A stretch of 64,000 bases of DNA from JAENVT01 sp963720775 (GCA_963720775.1 CAVRGR010000005.1:62001-126000), one strand, 5' to 3'; positions 1 through 8,960 are shown, counted from the stretch's first letter. Notes: generated from the letters alone by a model not told the origin. Program-made: numbers and translations.

Positions 1-435
1 GATCGGCACGGTCACCAGGTTGGCGATCGTCTGCCCGGCCCCGTCGACGTTGATCGACGAGGCGACCGGTCGTGTTACACCGCTCGGGTAAACCGTCACA
101 TACCCGCCATCGGCTGAGCCGGCGATCGTCATGTTCAACACCACTGCGCTCGAACCCGTCGGAACGTTGGGTAATGCCAGCGTGAAGGCCTCGCCGGGCT
201 TGGTTCGCCGAGCAAAGCCCTGGGCGGCGCGCGTGTCGAGGATCCTGTAGGGGCTCACCGGAACGTAGGCCGATGTTGCGGCCGGAGCAGCCTCCATGAC
301 CGCCAGTGGCGAAGAGATCTGCAGCTCGGACACGCCGTCTTTCGACGGCGACAGCGTCGTCGCGCCCACGCTGAGTGACAGCGCGGCTGTGATGGCTACG
401 GATAGGACCAGGTGGCGGGCAGGAAGTCTCATCAT
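1..435 (-). CDS. Secreted PVSPYRILDTR-motif protein (N-terminal part, runs off the window)
   Basis: The reading frame begins with two adjacent ATG codons and runs off the left edge, so only the first 145 residues are visible. Residues 1-25 look like a Sec signal peptide: a basic start (MMRLPARH) followed by a hydrophobic stretch rich in Ala, Leu and Val. After a short linker comes PVSPYRILDTRAA, a motif that recurs in large secreted actinobacterial proteins just after the signal, then beta-rich sequence (VLNMTIAGSADGGYVTVYP). It is probably an extracellular or cell-surface beta-rich protein. No enzymatic function can be assigned. The type of protein is fairly sure; its full size is unknown. 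Confidence 0.75.
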   Translation of the reverse strand, partial: MMRLPARHLVLSVAITAALSLSVGATTLSPSKDGVSELQISSPLAVMEAAPAATSAYVPVSPYRILDTRAAQGFARRTKPGEAFTLALPNVPTGSSAVVLNMTIAGSADGGYVTVYPSGVTRPVASSINVDGAGQTIANLVTVPI

Positions 436-554
436 TCTGAAGTCGTCCCTTTCGCCCGACGAGACTGTAACCCATCATCCGGAGTATGTCGATACCGTTA
501 AGGAATCTTGACGAAAACTCAGGGATCGGCCCTCAACGGCAACATTGTCGACGG

Positions 555-3023
555 TCAGCGACGCATGCGGGTCCCTGCGGGGTCGAGAATCGGCTCTGCT
601 TGCAGGCGCGCCGGGCGCCGCTTGCCGATGATCTCGATCTCGAAGCCCGTCGTATCGGGTCCGGCCAGTTCGGCGGGGATGTAGCCCCAGGCCAGCGATG
701 CACCCGAGTAATGGGCGTATCCACCGCTGGTGATCCAGCCGACGACCCGATCACCATCCGACCCGCAGTGCCACACCGGTTCGTCGCCGATCACGTCGGC
801 CGGCGATTCGGGATCCGGCTCGACGACGAACATCGTCAGCTTGCGCTTGGGGCCTCCGGCGGCCAGCTCGGCTTCGACAGCGGCTCGGCCGACGAAGTCG
901 TGATCGAACTTCAACACACGGTCCATGCCTGCCTCGAGCGGTGTGTAGATCGGTCGGTACTCGCGGAACCAGGTACCGAAGTTCTTCTCCAGTCGCAACG
1001 TGATGAGGGCGCGGAACCCGAACAGGCGCATGTCGAACTCGGCGCCGGCCGCCCAGAGGAGATCGAACAGGTAGCGCTGGTACTCGGGTTGCATCCACAG
1101 CTCGTAGCCGAGGTCGCCGGTGTAGGTCATCCGCGACAACCACACGGGCGCCATCCCGAGGTCTACCTTGCGAAAGGCCATGAAGGGGAAGTCGGCGTTC
1201 TCCAGCGAGGTGTTCGTCAGCTTCTGCAAGACCTCGCGCGACCGTGGACCGGCGACCGTCAGGCCGACCATCGACAGGGCGAGCACGTCGAAGCGAATGG
1301 GATCGGGCCCCGTCTGGTTCGCTGGCAGATGATCGAGGAACCACCGTGGATGGTGGACCTCGGCGGCCTGCGAGCCGAAGAGGAAGAACTCGTCGGTCCC
1401 GATGCGCGATACGGAGAACTCACCGACGATGCGGCCCTGAGGATTGAGCATCGCGGTGAGGTTGGTGCGGCCGACCCTGGGCAACGTGTTGGTGAACAGA
1501 CCTTGAAGCCATTCGGCGCAGCCGCGCCCACTCACCCGGTACTTGGCGAAGTTCGACGCCTCGGACAGGCCGACGCGCTCGCGGACCGCGCGGGATTCCT
1601 CGGCCACCAACGGAAAGGCGTTCGAACGATGGAACGTGACGTCCTCGACAGGCTCGCGGCCCGGCTCCTGAAACCACAACGGATGCTCGAGGCCGAACCC
1701 GGCGCCCCACACGGCGTTGTGCGCTGTCAGCCGGTCGTAGATCGGAGTGGTGTGCAACGGCCGGCCGGCGGCGAGCTCCTCGTTGGGAAAGGTGATGCGG
1801 AAGCGACGCGAGTAGTTCTCTCGAACCTTGGCATTGGTGTAGGCGAGCGTCGCCCAACTTCCGTAGCGAGCGACGTCCATGCCCCAGATGTCGTCCTGCG
1901 GATCGCCGTTGACCATCCAGCTGGCCAGTGAGAGACCCACGCCCCCACCCTGCGAGAGCCCGGCCATCACCGCGCACGCAACCCACATGCCGCGCATGCC
2001 CATGATGGGGCCGACCAGCGGGTTGCCATCCGGGCTGAACGTGAACGGACCGTTGACGAACTTCTTGATGCCGGCCCGGCCGACGGCGGGGAAGTGGGCG
2101 AAGCCGCGCTCCAACTCGGGCGCGATTCGGTCGAGGTCGTGCGGCAGCAGTTGGAACACGAAGTCCCAAGGCGTTTCCTTCGGCGACCACGGCCGGTTGT
2201 CCTGTTCGTACGTGCCGAGCAGAATGCTCTGGCCTTCCTGACGCGCGTAGATCTCGCCGGCGAAGTCGATCATGTGCGGAAGCTCGCGGCCGTGCTGTTG
2301 GTTGTAGTCGATCACCTCCGACATCGGCTCCGTCAACAGGTAGTGGTGCTCCATCGCCAGGACGGGTAGCTCCAGGCCAACCATCCGACCGACCTCGCGC
2401 GCCCACAGGCCGCCGGCGTTCACGACGTGCTCGGCGTGGACGATGTGGTCGCGGTCGGTGATGACGTCCCAGGTTCCGTCTGCTCGCTGTTCAAGGCCGG
2501 TCACCCATGTGTCGGTGTACACCTCGGCACCGCGGTTGCGGGCGCAGATCGCGTACGCGTGAGTGACTCCGTAAGGGTCGACACTGCCTTCATCGGGATC
2601 GTGGAGAGCGCCGACGAAGTACTTCTCCTCGAGCAGCGGGTTCAACTCCTTGGCCTCCGCCATCGAGATGATGTCCATGTGCATCCCGAGGTAGCGCCCG
2701 CGGGCCTGGGCCATGCGCAGCCAGTCGAGACGTTCCGGAGTGTCGGCCAGCATGAGCCCACCGGGAAGGTGGATGCTGCAGTTCTGGCCCGATTCGGCCT
2801 CGATCTCCTTGTACAGGTTGACGGTGTACTGCTGCAAGCGAGCGACGTTCGGATCGCCATTGAGCGTGTGCATACCACCGGCGGCGTGCCAGGTGGAGCC
2901 GGCCGTGAGCTGCTTGCGCTCCAACAGCACCACATCGCTCCAGCCCGCCTTCGTGAGGTGGTACAGCACGCTGGCGCCGACCACACCCCCTCCGATGACC
3001 ACCACTTGCGCTGACGACTTCAT
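555..3023 (-). CDS. FAD-dependent oxidoreductase with GcvT domain, dimethylglycine/sarcosine dehydrogenase family
   Basis: At 822 residues this matches the dimethylglycine/sarcosine dehydrogenase family: an FAD-binding DAO domain at about 5-400 and a GcvT-type aminomethyltransferase domain at about 430-800. The Rossmann motif GGGVVGASVLYHL is at 11-23. GSTWHAAG at 42-49 carries His46, the position where family members bind FAD covalently. Such enzymes oxidise N-methyl groups of dimethylglycine or sarcosine and pass formaldehyde to tetrahydrofolate. An AGGAGAG ribosome site precedes the ATG. It lies 29 nt after the MttB-family gene on the same strand, so the pair probably works in sequence on a methylated amine. 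The substrate is inferred from family and context only. Confidence 0.9.
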   Translation of the reverse strand: MKSSAQVVVIGGGVVGASVLYHLTKAGWSDVVLLERKQLTAGSTWHAAGGMHTLNGDPNVARLQQYTVNLYKEIEAESGQNCSIHLPGGLMLADTPERLDWLRMAQARGRYLGMHMDIISMAEAKELNPLLEEKYFVGALHDPDEGSVDPYGVTHAYAICARNRGAEVYTDTWVTGLEQRADGTWDVITDRDHIVHAEHVVNAGGLWAREVGRMVGLELPVLAMEHHYLLTEPMSEVIDYNQQHGRELPHMIDFAGEIYARQEGQSILLGTYEQDNRPWSPKETPWDFVFQLLPHDLDRIAPELERGFAHFPAVGRAGIKKFVNGPFTFSPDGNPLVGPIMGMRGMWVACAVMAGLSQGGGVGLSLASWMVNGDPQDDIWGMDVARYGSWATLAYTNAKVRENYSRRFRITFPNEELAAGRPLHTTPIYDRLTAHNAVWGAGFGLEHPLWFQEPGREPVEDVTFHRSNAFPLVAEESRAVRERVGLSEASNFAKYRVSGRGCAEWLQGLFTNTLPRVGRTNLTAMLNPQGRIVGEFSVSRIGTDEFFLFGSQAAEVHHPRWFLDHLPANQTGPDPIRFDVLALSMVGLTVAGPRSREVLQKLTNTSLENADFPFMAFRKVDLGMAPVWLSRMTYTGDLGYELWMQPEYQRYLFDLLWAAGAEFDMRLFGFRALITLRLEKNFGTWFREYRPIYTPLEAGMDRVLKFDHDFVGRAAVEAELAAGGPKRKLTMFVVEPDPESPADVIGDEPVWHCGSDGDRVVGWITSGGYAHYSGASLAWGYIPAELAGPDTTGFEIEIIGKRRPARLQAEPILDPAGTRMRR

Positions 3024-3052
3024 CGAGCTCTCTCTCCTGTGTGCGTGTCGTG

Positions 3053-4594
3053 TCAGAAATCGGTGGCGACGCCGCCCTCGGCGACCCGGCGGGATACGAA
3101 CGCTTCCAACTCTTGTCGGCGGGACGGGTCCATCGGCGGTGGTTCGTACGCAGCGAGGAACGCTGCGGCCACATCGTGCGCCTTGCCGGCGGCCTCGGGA
3201 CTACCGGCTTCTTCCCAGCTCTCGAAGTTGCGCCAGTCGCTGATCATCGGTTTGTAGAACGCGTTTCGGTAGCGGTCTTGCGTGTGCTGCACGCCGAAGA
3301 AGTGCCCGCCCGGGCCGACCTCTTCGATGGCATCGATGGCCAGCGTGTCGTCGTCGACGACGATCGGGTCCATCATCGACGAGACCATGTGCAACAGGTC
3401 GGCATCCAGCACCATCTTGGCCAGACTGGCGTGCAACCCGCCCTCCATCCAGCCGGCGCCGTGCATCATCATGTTGACGCCACCCATCACACATCCCCAC
3501 AGCGCAAACACGCTCTCGTAGGCCGCCTGCGCATCGACGGCGTTCGCCGCGCACACGTTGCTGCTGCGATACGGAAGGTTGTAGCGACGGGCGAGTTGAC
3601 CGCCGACCATGGCCGTGCGTACGTACTCGGGTGTTCCGAACGCGGGAGCGCCCGATTGCATGTCGACGTTGGATGTGAAGCCGCCATACACAACTGGCGC
3701 ACCGGGCCGCACGATCTGGCACAGGGCGATGCCGGCCAGCGCCTCTGCGTTCTGCTGGGCGAGTGCGCCGGCGAGGGTGATCGGTGCCATCGCCCCGGCG
3801 AGCGTGAACGGCGTCATCACCACAGGCTGGTTTCGCGACGACATCTCGATGATCCCGTGCAGCATGGGCGTGTCGAGGCGCAGCGGAGAGTTGGAGTTGA
3901 TCACCGTGAAGATCGATGGCTCGCGGTCGAGCGTGGCATCGTCGACGCCGCGGGCGATGCGCACCATCTCGATGCAGTCGCGATTCTTCTGTCGGCCGAG
4001 GCTGTAGCAGTGGATGTGCTTGTCGGTCAGCGTCAGCACGTCGAAGGCGGCGTGGATGTGACGAACCGAGGCGTGGATGTCGATCGGCTCGACCGGGTAT
4101 CCGGAGACGAAGTGGATGGAGTTGAGCATCTGCCCCAACTTGAGGAGGTCGTCGAAGCCGGCCCGGTCGCCCGTTCGGCGCACTCCGTCAAGGCCGACCA
4201 CGTTCGGTGCGCTGGCAACGGTGCCGTTGGCCATCCAGGTCCCGCCGATGTGCAGGTTCTTCTCCGGGTTCCAACTGTGCAGCGTGAACTCGGCGGGCGC
4301 CGTGGCGATGCGTTCGAGGATCATCTCCTTGGGGAAGCGGACGTGTTGGCCGGCTTCGTCGACATGCGCGCCCGCATCGCGCAGCAGGCTGCGGGCCTCG
4401 CCGTCCCAGATGTCCATGCCGATCCGCTCCAGGATGGTGAGCGACGCGTGGTGGATCGATTCCAACTCGTCGGCGGAGACGACCTCGGTGTGGTTGAGGC
4501 GCATGCGCGGTTGCTTCCACGGACGCTGCAGAGGCAGCGTGCTGCGCGGGCCGGTGTCGCGGCCACGTCGCCTCTTCACCGGGTCGTCGGTCAC
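3053..4594 (-). CDS. MttB-family (trimethylamine methyltransferase-like) corrinoid methyltransferase, copy 1
   Basis: The 513-residue protein is a member of the MttB superfamily, TIM-barrel methyltransferases that move a methyl group from a methylated amine to a corrinoid protein. Family-typical stretches are TPFTLAGAMAPITLAG and RPGAPVVYGGFTS, followed by SGAPAFGTPE. The frame has no in-frame TAG, so it is a non-pyrrolysine member; known non-Pyl members use quaternary amines such as glycine betaine or proline betaine. The start is GTG. It is about 30 nt upstream of the DMGDH-like gene and is a clear paralogue of the second MttB gene at 9835-11391. It is divergent from the Fe-alcohol dehydrogenase with only 48 nt between them. 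The substrate is unknown. Confidence 0.9.
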   Translation of the reverse strand: MTDDPVKRRRGRDTGPRSTLPLQRPWKQPRMRLNHTEVVSADELESIHHASLTILERIGMDIWDGEARSLLRDAGAHVDEAGQHVRFPKEMILERIATAPAEFTLHSWNPEKNLHIGGTWMANGTVASAPNVVGLDGVRRTGDRAGFDDLLKLGQMLNSIHFVSGYPVEPIDIHASVRHIHAAFDVLTLTDKHIHCYSLGRQKNRDCIEMVRIARGVDDATLDREPSIFTVINSNSPLRLDTPMLHGIIEMSSRNQPVVMTPFTLAGAMAPITLAGALAQQNAEALAGIALCQIVRPGAPVVYGGFTSNVDMQSGAPAFGTPEYVRTAMVGGQLARRYNLPYRSSNVCAANAVDAQAAYESVFALWGCVMGGVNMMMHGAGWMEGGLHASLAKMVLDADLLHMVSSMMDPIVVDDDTLAIDAIEEVGPGGHFFGVQHTQDRYRNAFYKPMISDWRNFESWEEAGSPEAAGKAHDVAAAFLAAYEPPPMDPSRRQELEAFVSRRVAEGGVATDF

Positions 4595-4642
4595 CGGCCG
4601 AGATTAGTCAGTCGAATCATTCCTAGTACAGTTGTTCCGGTT

Positions 4643-5797
4643 ATGGAGGCGCCTTCCACGTACGAACTCGGCCGCGTGCCGCGCACGCTCGTCGGCAGCA
4701 ACGCCCTCGCCGCTCTGGATGCAGCGCTCGACGGTCTCGCCGGGTCCGCTGTCGTACTCATCGCCGATCGAGGCGTCGAGGCCTGTGGATACATCCAGCG
4801 AGTCGTGGATGCGCTGCGGTCGCGGACGATCACGGTGCATCTCGTCCGGTCGGGCGAACCGACGATCGACTCCGTGGACGACGCTGCTCACGTGGTTCGC
4901 AGCACCGTTGATCCACTCGTCGTCGGCATCGGCGGGGGATCGGCGCTCGACACCGCCAAGCAGGCTTCCGTGGTCAGTACCGGTTCCTCGGGGGTCGAGC
5001 CGTATCTCCTGTGCGCGGCGCCGTTGCCCGGTCGACACCCGATCGTCGCCATCCCCACGACATCCGGAACCGGTGCCGAGGTGACACGCACCTGCATCGT
5101 CGCCGATCGGTCGGGCCGCAAGCTGTGGACGTGGGGTGACGAGATGCTGCCCGACGTCGTGGTGCTCGATCCCACGGCTGCGGCGACGATGCCCACGGCG
5201 GTCACGATCGGCACCGGACTCGATGTATTCGTGCACGCTCTCGAGGCGTGCAGCGGGCAACGTCGCAACTCGATAGCCATCGCTGCCGGGCAGCGGGCGA
5301 TGTCTTTGGTGCTCGCCCACCTTCCTCGCGTCGTGGCTGACGGAGCCGACCTGGCGTCTCGCCAGGCGATGCAGGAAGCAGCGTTCCTCGCCGGAATCGC
5401 GATCGACAACTGCGGCACGGGTGTGGCCCATTCGATCGGGCACGCACTCGGCTCGCTCTATCACGTTCCGCACGGCATCTCCGTGGCAACCGGCTTGCGC
5501 GCCGCGTTGGAGTGGAACGTCACGGGGGCACCGGATGCCTACGCCGACTCGGCTGTGGTACTCGGTTGTCGAGTCGACGAGGTGCCGGCGATGTTCGCGA
5601 CGTTGTGCAATGCAAGCGAGATGACCACGGCGATGGTCGGCCTCGACGCGACCATGGTGGCGAAGGACATCGCAGCAACCATGAATGCCGTGGAGAACCA
5701 GCCGATGCTCGACAACAACGCTCGACCCATCACGGACACCGACCGCGAGGTGCTCGCCGAGCAGACCGTCGAGATGTGGCATCTTCTTCGATCATGA
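4643..5797 (+). CDS. Iron-containing alcohol dehydrogenase
   Basis: This 384-residue protein is a group III (Fe-ADH) dehydrogenase. The nucleotide-binding motif GIGGGSALDTAKQ is at about 95-107 and PTTSGTGAEVT at 138-148. The expected metal ligands are all present: Asp194 and His198 in GLDVFVHALE, His263 in GVAHSIGHALG, and His277 in VPHG. The ATG at 4643 was chosen because the family N-terminus begins here; the frame is open upstream but that part is antisense to the methyltransferase gene. The stop overlaps the next start (ATGA), so it is translationally coupled to the enolase-superfamily gene. Family members reduce aldehydes or oxidise alcohols with NAD(P); the substrate here is not determinable. 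Confidence 0.92.
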   Translation: MEAPSTYELGRVPRTLVGSNALAALDAALDGLAGSAVVLIADRGVEACGYIQRVVDALRSRTITVHLVRSGEPTIDSVDDAAHVVRSTVDPLVVGIGGGSALDTAKQASVVSTGSSGVEPYLLCAAPLPGRHPIVAIPTTSGTGAEVTRTCIVADRSGRKLWTWGDEMLPDVVVLDPTAAATMPTAVTIGTGLDVFVHALEACSGQRRNSIAIAAGQRAMSLVLAHLPRVVADGADLASRQAMQEAAFLAGIAIDNCGTGVAHSIGHALGSLYHVPHGISVATGLRAALEWNVTGAPDAYADSAVVLGCRVDEVPAMFATLCNASEMTTAMVGLDATMVAKDIAATMNAVENQPMLDNNARPITDTDREVLAEQTVEMWHLLRS

Positions 5798-6927
5798 GCG
5801 AGATCGTCGCCATCGAAGTCACTCATCATCAGCTCCCGCTCGACCCGCCATTCCCCGCGTCGTGGGATCCTCAGCCGCGCACCAAGTTCCCGGTCACGAT
5901 CGTGCGGGTTCGCGATAGTGAGGGTCGCGAGGGCGTCGGCTCCGGCGATGTGATGTACGGCTTTGCCGATTACGCCCGCTACTTCATCGGCGAACATGCC
6001 GGGAGTCTCGAACGCCACGCCGCTGTGCTTGCCAACATCGAGTTCCATGCCGGCCGGCCCTGGCCACTCGACCTAGCGTTGTGGGATCTTGCCGGCAAGA
6101 CCGCGGACCGGCCGGTGTGGCGGATGCTCGGCGGCACCTCTCCGCGACTTCGTGTCTACGCGTCGAGCGGCGTCCGTCGACCGATCGAGCAGATGGTCGA
6201 GATGGCCCGACGAATGGTTGCCGGCGGGTTCGACGCGCTGAAGATCAGGTTCGGCCGCCTGTCGGTCGCCGACGACATTGCCGTGGTTGCTGCCGTTCGT
6301 GACGCAGTCGGCCCGGCGCTTACCCTCATGGTCGACTGCAATCAGGCCTGGCGAATGCCTTGGGACACGGTGCCACCTTGGGACGTCGACAAGGCCACCG
6401 AGGTTGCCGCCGCGCTGGAAGCGCTCGGCGTGTACTGGGTCGAAGAGCCGTTGCATCGCGGCGACTACGCCGGATACGCAAACCTTCGGCAGCGAGTCGG
6501 TGTCAAGATCGCCGGCGGCGAGATGACCCGCGAGCCGTACGAGTTCCGCGAGCTCCTCGACCGTGAATGCCTCGACGTGTTCCAACCCGACTGCGTCTGC
6601 TCGCAGGGCATCTCCGGTCTCGCTCCGTTGGCGCGGCAGGTGGTCGCGGCCGGCAAGTTGTTCACGCCGCACACGTGGGGCAACGGCATCGGTGTGCTGG
6701 CCAACATGCACCTCACCGCGGGAACCGCCGGCTTCGAGGGTTCGCAGTGGTTGGAGTTCCCCTTCGACCCGCCGGAATGGTCGCTCGACCGGCGCGACTA
6801 TCCGCTGGTGGCCCCGGTCGAAGCCGACGCTGGGTGGGTCACACTGAGCGAGGCGTCCGGCCTGGGGATCGAGCTCGACGAGGAGATGCTGGCCCGCACC
6901 GCCAGCGCAGCGGCAACTTTCACCTGA
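5794..6927 (+). CDS. Mandelate racemase/muconate lactonizing enzyme family protein (enolase superfamily)
   Basis: The protein (377 residues) has the enolase-superfamily layout: N-terminal capping domain, then a TIM barrel. Acid/base candidates are Lys150 and Arg152 in DALKIRFG and His293 in TPHTWGNGIG. Metal ligands are Asp181 (VDCNQAW), Glu217 or Glu218 (WVEEPL) and Glu243 (GGEM). These assign it to the mandelate racemase subgroup, which includes acid-sugar dehydratases and betaine epimerases. The start overlaps the stop of the Fe-ADH gene (ATGA), implying coexpression. Next to a methylamine-type demethylation island, a role in racemising or dehydrating a betaine-like or hydroxy-acid substrate is possible, but this is inference. 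Confidence 0.9.
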   Translation: MSEIVAIEVTHHQLPLDPPFPASWDPQPRTKFPVTIVRVRDSEGREGVGSGDVMYGFADYARYFIGEHAGSLERHAAVLANIEFHAGRPWPLDLALWDLAGKTADRPVWRMLGGTSPRLRVYASSGVRRPIEQMVEMARRMVAGGFDALKIRFGRLSVADDIAVVAAVRDAVGPALTLMVDCNQAWRMPWDTVPPWDVDKATEVAAALEALGVYWVEEPLHRGDYAGYANLRQRVGVKIAGGEMTREPYEFRELLDRECLDVFQPDCVCSQGISGLAPLARQVVAAGKLFTPHTWGNGIGVLANMHLTAGTAGFEGSQWLEFPFDPPEWSLDRRDYPLVAPVEADAGWVTLSEASGLGIELDEEMLARTASAAATFT

Positions 6928-6935
6928 TCGATCAG

Positions 6936-6964
6936 TGATAACACTCTGCGACACACTGTTATCA
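6936..6964. promoter_or_regulatory. Inverted repeat, candidate VapBC autoregulatory operator
   Basis: TGATAACA (6936-6943) and TGTTATCA (6957-6964) form a perfect 8-bp inverted repeat with 13 nt between the arms. The arms are 21 nt centre to centre, two helical turns. It ends 8 nt before the antitoxin ATG. Ribbon-helix-helix antitoxins commonly repress their own promoter at such dyads, so this is probably the VapB/VapBC binding site. Confidence 0.65.
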
Positions 6965-6972
6965 TAAGTGGC

Positions 6973-7212
6973 ATGATCCGGACGCAGATCTCGATGACCG
7001 ATGAACAAGCCGAGGGTCTCCGCCGGCTCGCCGAGCTCCGTCGTCGTTCGCAGGCTGCGCTGATGCGGGATGCGCTCGACGACCTCATCGCCGATGACGA
7101 TCGCAGCCGCCGGATCGAGCGCGCCCGTCGCGTTGCCGGCGCCTTTCGGTCCGGAACACATCGCACCAGCGAACGACATGACGACGTCGTGGTCGACGCA
7201 TTCTCCTCGTGA
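6973..7212 (+). CDS. vapB: VapB-type ribbon-helix-helix antitoxin
   Basis: This is a 79-residue protein. The N-terminal stretch IRTQISMTDEQAEGLRRL and the following helix (RRRSQAALMRDALDDLI) look like a ribbon-helix-helix DNA-binding fold. The C-terminal half is charged and less structured, as expected for the toxin-wrapping tail. Its stop overlaps the GTG start of the PIN-domain toxin gene (GTGA), the usual antitoxin-toxin arrangement. A perfect inverted repeat immediately upstream is the likely autoregulatory site. It sits between metabolic genes, so it may stabilise the surrounding accessory island. Confidence 0.85.
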   Translation: MIRTQISMTDEQAEGLRRLAELRRRSQAALMRDALDDLIADDDRSRRIERARRVAGAFRSGTHRTSERHDDVVVDAFSS

Positions 7213-7631
7213 CCACACCGGTCTTCGTCGACACCTCAGCGATCTATGCAGTCTTGGACGCCGACGACGTCAACCACGCGGAAGCGAGCCGCGTGTGGCA
7301 CTTGCTGCTACGCGGAATGGAAGCCGACAAGCTGGAGGCTGTCACGCACGGTTCGGTGATCGTCGAGGTGGTTGCCCTCGCCCAACGACGGCTCGGGATG
7401 GCGGCCGTGAGAGTGGTCGTCGACGATCTGATCCCACTGTTCTCGACCGTATGGGTCGATCAAGCGCTGCACGATCGCGCAGCAGCAGCGATGCTTGCTG
7501 CTGGAGCGCGTGGCGTGAGCTTGGTCGACTGGACATCGTTCGAGGTGATGCGCAGACGCGGCATCGAGCAGGCATTCGCCTTCGACGACGACTTCCAGCA
7601 ACGGGGATTCGAGTCGTTCGTCGACACCTGA
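7209..7631 (+). CDS. vapC: VapC-type PIN-domain ribonuclease toxin
   Basis: This 140-residue PIN-domain protein has the acidic Mg-binding residues of the family: Asp8 (VFVDTSA), Glu53 (SVIVEV), Asp107 (SLVDWTSF), and the Asp126-128 cluster (FDDDF). VapC toxins are endoribonucleases, often cutting tRNA or rRNA, held inactive by VapB. Translation starts at GTG and overlaps the antitoxin stop by 4 nt, so production is coupled. A strong hairpin about 30 nt after the stop separates it from the convergent nitrilase-like gene. All catalytic acids are present, so it is likely active. Confidence 0.87.
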   Translation: MTTPVFVDTSAIYAVLDADDVNHAEASRVWHLLLRGMEADKLEAVTHGSVIVEVVALAQRRLGMAAVRVVVDDLIPLFSTVWVDQALHDRAAAAMLAAGARGVSLVDWTSFEVMRRRGIEQAFAFDDDFQQRGFESFVDT

Positions 7632-7659
7632 CGGCGCCGGATCGCGTGCGCGCTCCGAT

Positions 7660-7700
7660 CTTTGGTCGTACACGTCCACCATGGACGCGTGTGACCAAAG
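7660..7700. terminator. Long hairpin between convergent vapC and nitrilase-like genes
   Basis: Two 18-nt arms beginning and ending CTTTGGTC / GACCAAAG pair around a 5-nt ACCAT loop, with two mismatches and one wobble. It lies in the 85-nt gap between convergent genes and probably acts as a bidirectional terminator. There is no T-tract. Confidence 0.6.
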
Positions 7701-7716
7701 TTCGCCGGATGATGTT

Positions 7717-8784
7717 TCAACGACTGGGAGGTACCCAGACGCCTCGTTCGTGCATGAGTCGGACCTGCGCCTCGGTCACCGCTTCCTTGTAGTCGGCGTG
7801 GGTGTAGGGCATGCGTTCGGCATAGAGGTTCTTGGGATAGATCGGCTGCTCGTAGACCATCTGGTACATCTCGGTGCGGAGGTCTTTCATCCAGTTGGTC
7901 CACGGGCTGCCGGCTCGGTGGTGGCGCATGGCTTCGATGTTGATCGGGCCGCTGACCCAGGTTGATACACCGCCGTAGCGCTGCTGTCCGACGATCTGGC
8001 CGCGGTAGTCGACGATCATCGAGCTTCCGCCGAAGACGTCGATCGGCGCCTCGGAGTCGCCGGTGAGGTAGTACGTCCCCATGTTGGGGGCGAGGATGTA
8101 CATGTTGTTGTCGAGGGCGCGCGCCCGGTTCTGGATCTCGAAGTACTCGCTCGACGCCGCGGGATGGGGAATCGACGCCCGATACACGACCTCGGCGCCG
8201 TTGAGCGCAAGAGCACGAGCGTTCTCCGGATAAGAACCCTCGTTGGCCATCATGATCCCGAGACGACCTATCGGGGTGTCGACGACCGGCCAGAACGCGT
8301 CGAGGTTGCGCCCGTAACGCTCGATCCACCAGTCGTAGACGTCGTGGGGGCACATCGAATGTTCGACCGGGAACAGCGGCGACGTCTTGTAGTGGGTCAG
8401 GATGAGCTCGCCCCGGTCGTCGAGGATGAACCCGACGTTGAAGTACCGCCCAGGCCATTCCGGGTGGTGGGCCTTGGCCTGGCCCATGAGGTACACGCCG
8501 TATTCCCTGCAGATCTCACCGAGCGCCTCGGTCTCGGGGCCGGGAACGTCGATGGCACAGGTTTCGGCAAAAGTGGCATGATCGAGGTCGAGCACCTCGT
8601 CGTTGAAGCCCTGCAGCGCGCCCTCGGGAAGAGCGAGGAGCCGCACGGGAAGATCGAGTGACGTGAGCCATGCGGCCGCCTTGACCATGTGGCGATGGTG
8701 CTCGATGTTGCGCATGATCTCCGATCGTCGCGACACCCCCCACACCGTCGGCACCAGCCCAACCGCGTTGTACGGCTCGATCAT
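7717..8784 (-). CDS. Nitrilase-superfamily (carbon-nitrogen hydrolase) protein lacking the catalytic Cys
   Basis: The protein (355 residues) has the nitrilase fold. Two of the three expected catalytic residues are present: Glu54 (ALPEGAL) and Lys133 (HYKTSP). In the Cys motif, normally ICYDxxFPE, the sequence is MMANEGSYPE, so Ala180 replaces the nucleophile while the flanking positions are kept. The ATG at 8784 was preferred because GAGAGGGG lies just upstream; a GTG 18 nt earlier is also open. It is on the same strand as the MetF-like gene but 233 nt downstream. Either it no longer hydrolyses C-N bonds by the usual mechanism, or it has a binding or changed chemical role. Confidence 0.85.
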   Translation of the reverse strand: MIEPYNAVGLVPTVWGVSRRSEIMRNIEHHRHMVKAAAWLTSLDLPVRLLALPEGALQGFNDEVLDLDHATFAETCAIDVPGPETEALGEICREYGVYLMGQAKAHHPEWPGRYFNVGFILDDRGELILTHYKTSPLFPVEHSMCPHDVYDWWIERYGRNLDAFWPVVDTPIGRLGIMMANEGSYPENARALALNGAEVVYRASIPHPAASSEYFEIQNRARALDNNMYILAPNMGTYYLTGDSEAPIDVFGGSSMIVDYRGQIVGQQRYGGVSTWVSGPINIEAMRHHRAGSPWTNWMKDLRTEMYQMVYEQPIYPKNLYAERMPYTHADYKEAVTEAQVRLMHERGVWVPPSR

Positions 8785-8903
8785 CTTGCGACCCCTCTCC
8801 ACAGATCTCCCCAGACTGCCGCCCGCCGATCCTAGAGCAGCAGAGCCACGTGCTCAGTTGCGCCTGGTGGCACCGGCCGCCGTCTCGGCGATACGCCGGT
8901 GAT

Positions 8904-8960
8904 TCTGGGCGCCATCTTCGGATGGTTCCAACGCCCGGTCGTCAAACCTTGGCGCCCAGA
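8904..8960. repeat. Intergenic inverted-repeat element, copy 1
   Basis: TCTGGGCGCCA (8904-8914) and TGGCGCCCAGA (8950-8960) are perfect 11-bp inverted arms with a 35-nt spacer. A near-identical arrangement, with the same 46-nt arm offset, is at 38359-38415. It lies in the 233-nt gap between the MetF-like and nitrilase-like genes, on the 3' side of the corrinoid operon. It could fold as a hairpin or terminator-like RNA. The rest of the gap shows no gene. Confidence 0.5.

Noticed and set aside
3053..4594. Pyrrolysine-containing MttB
   Set aside because: No in-frame TAG is present in either MttB-family gene, so both are non-pyrrolysine members.
3041..4642. Long plus-strand open frame continuing upstream of the Fe-alcohol dehydrogenase
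   Set aside because: It is antisense to the MttB-family gene and has no family features; the dehydrogenase N-terminus begins at 4643.
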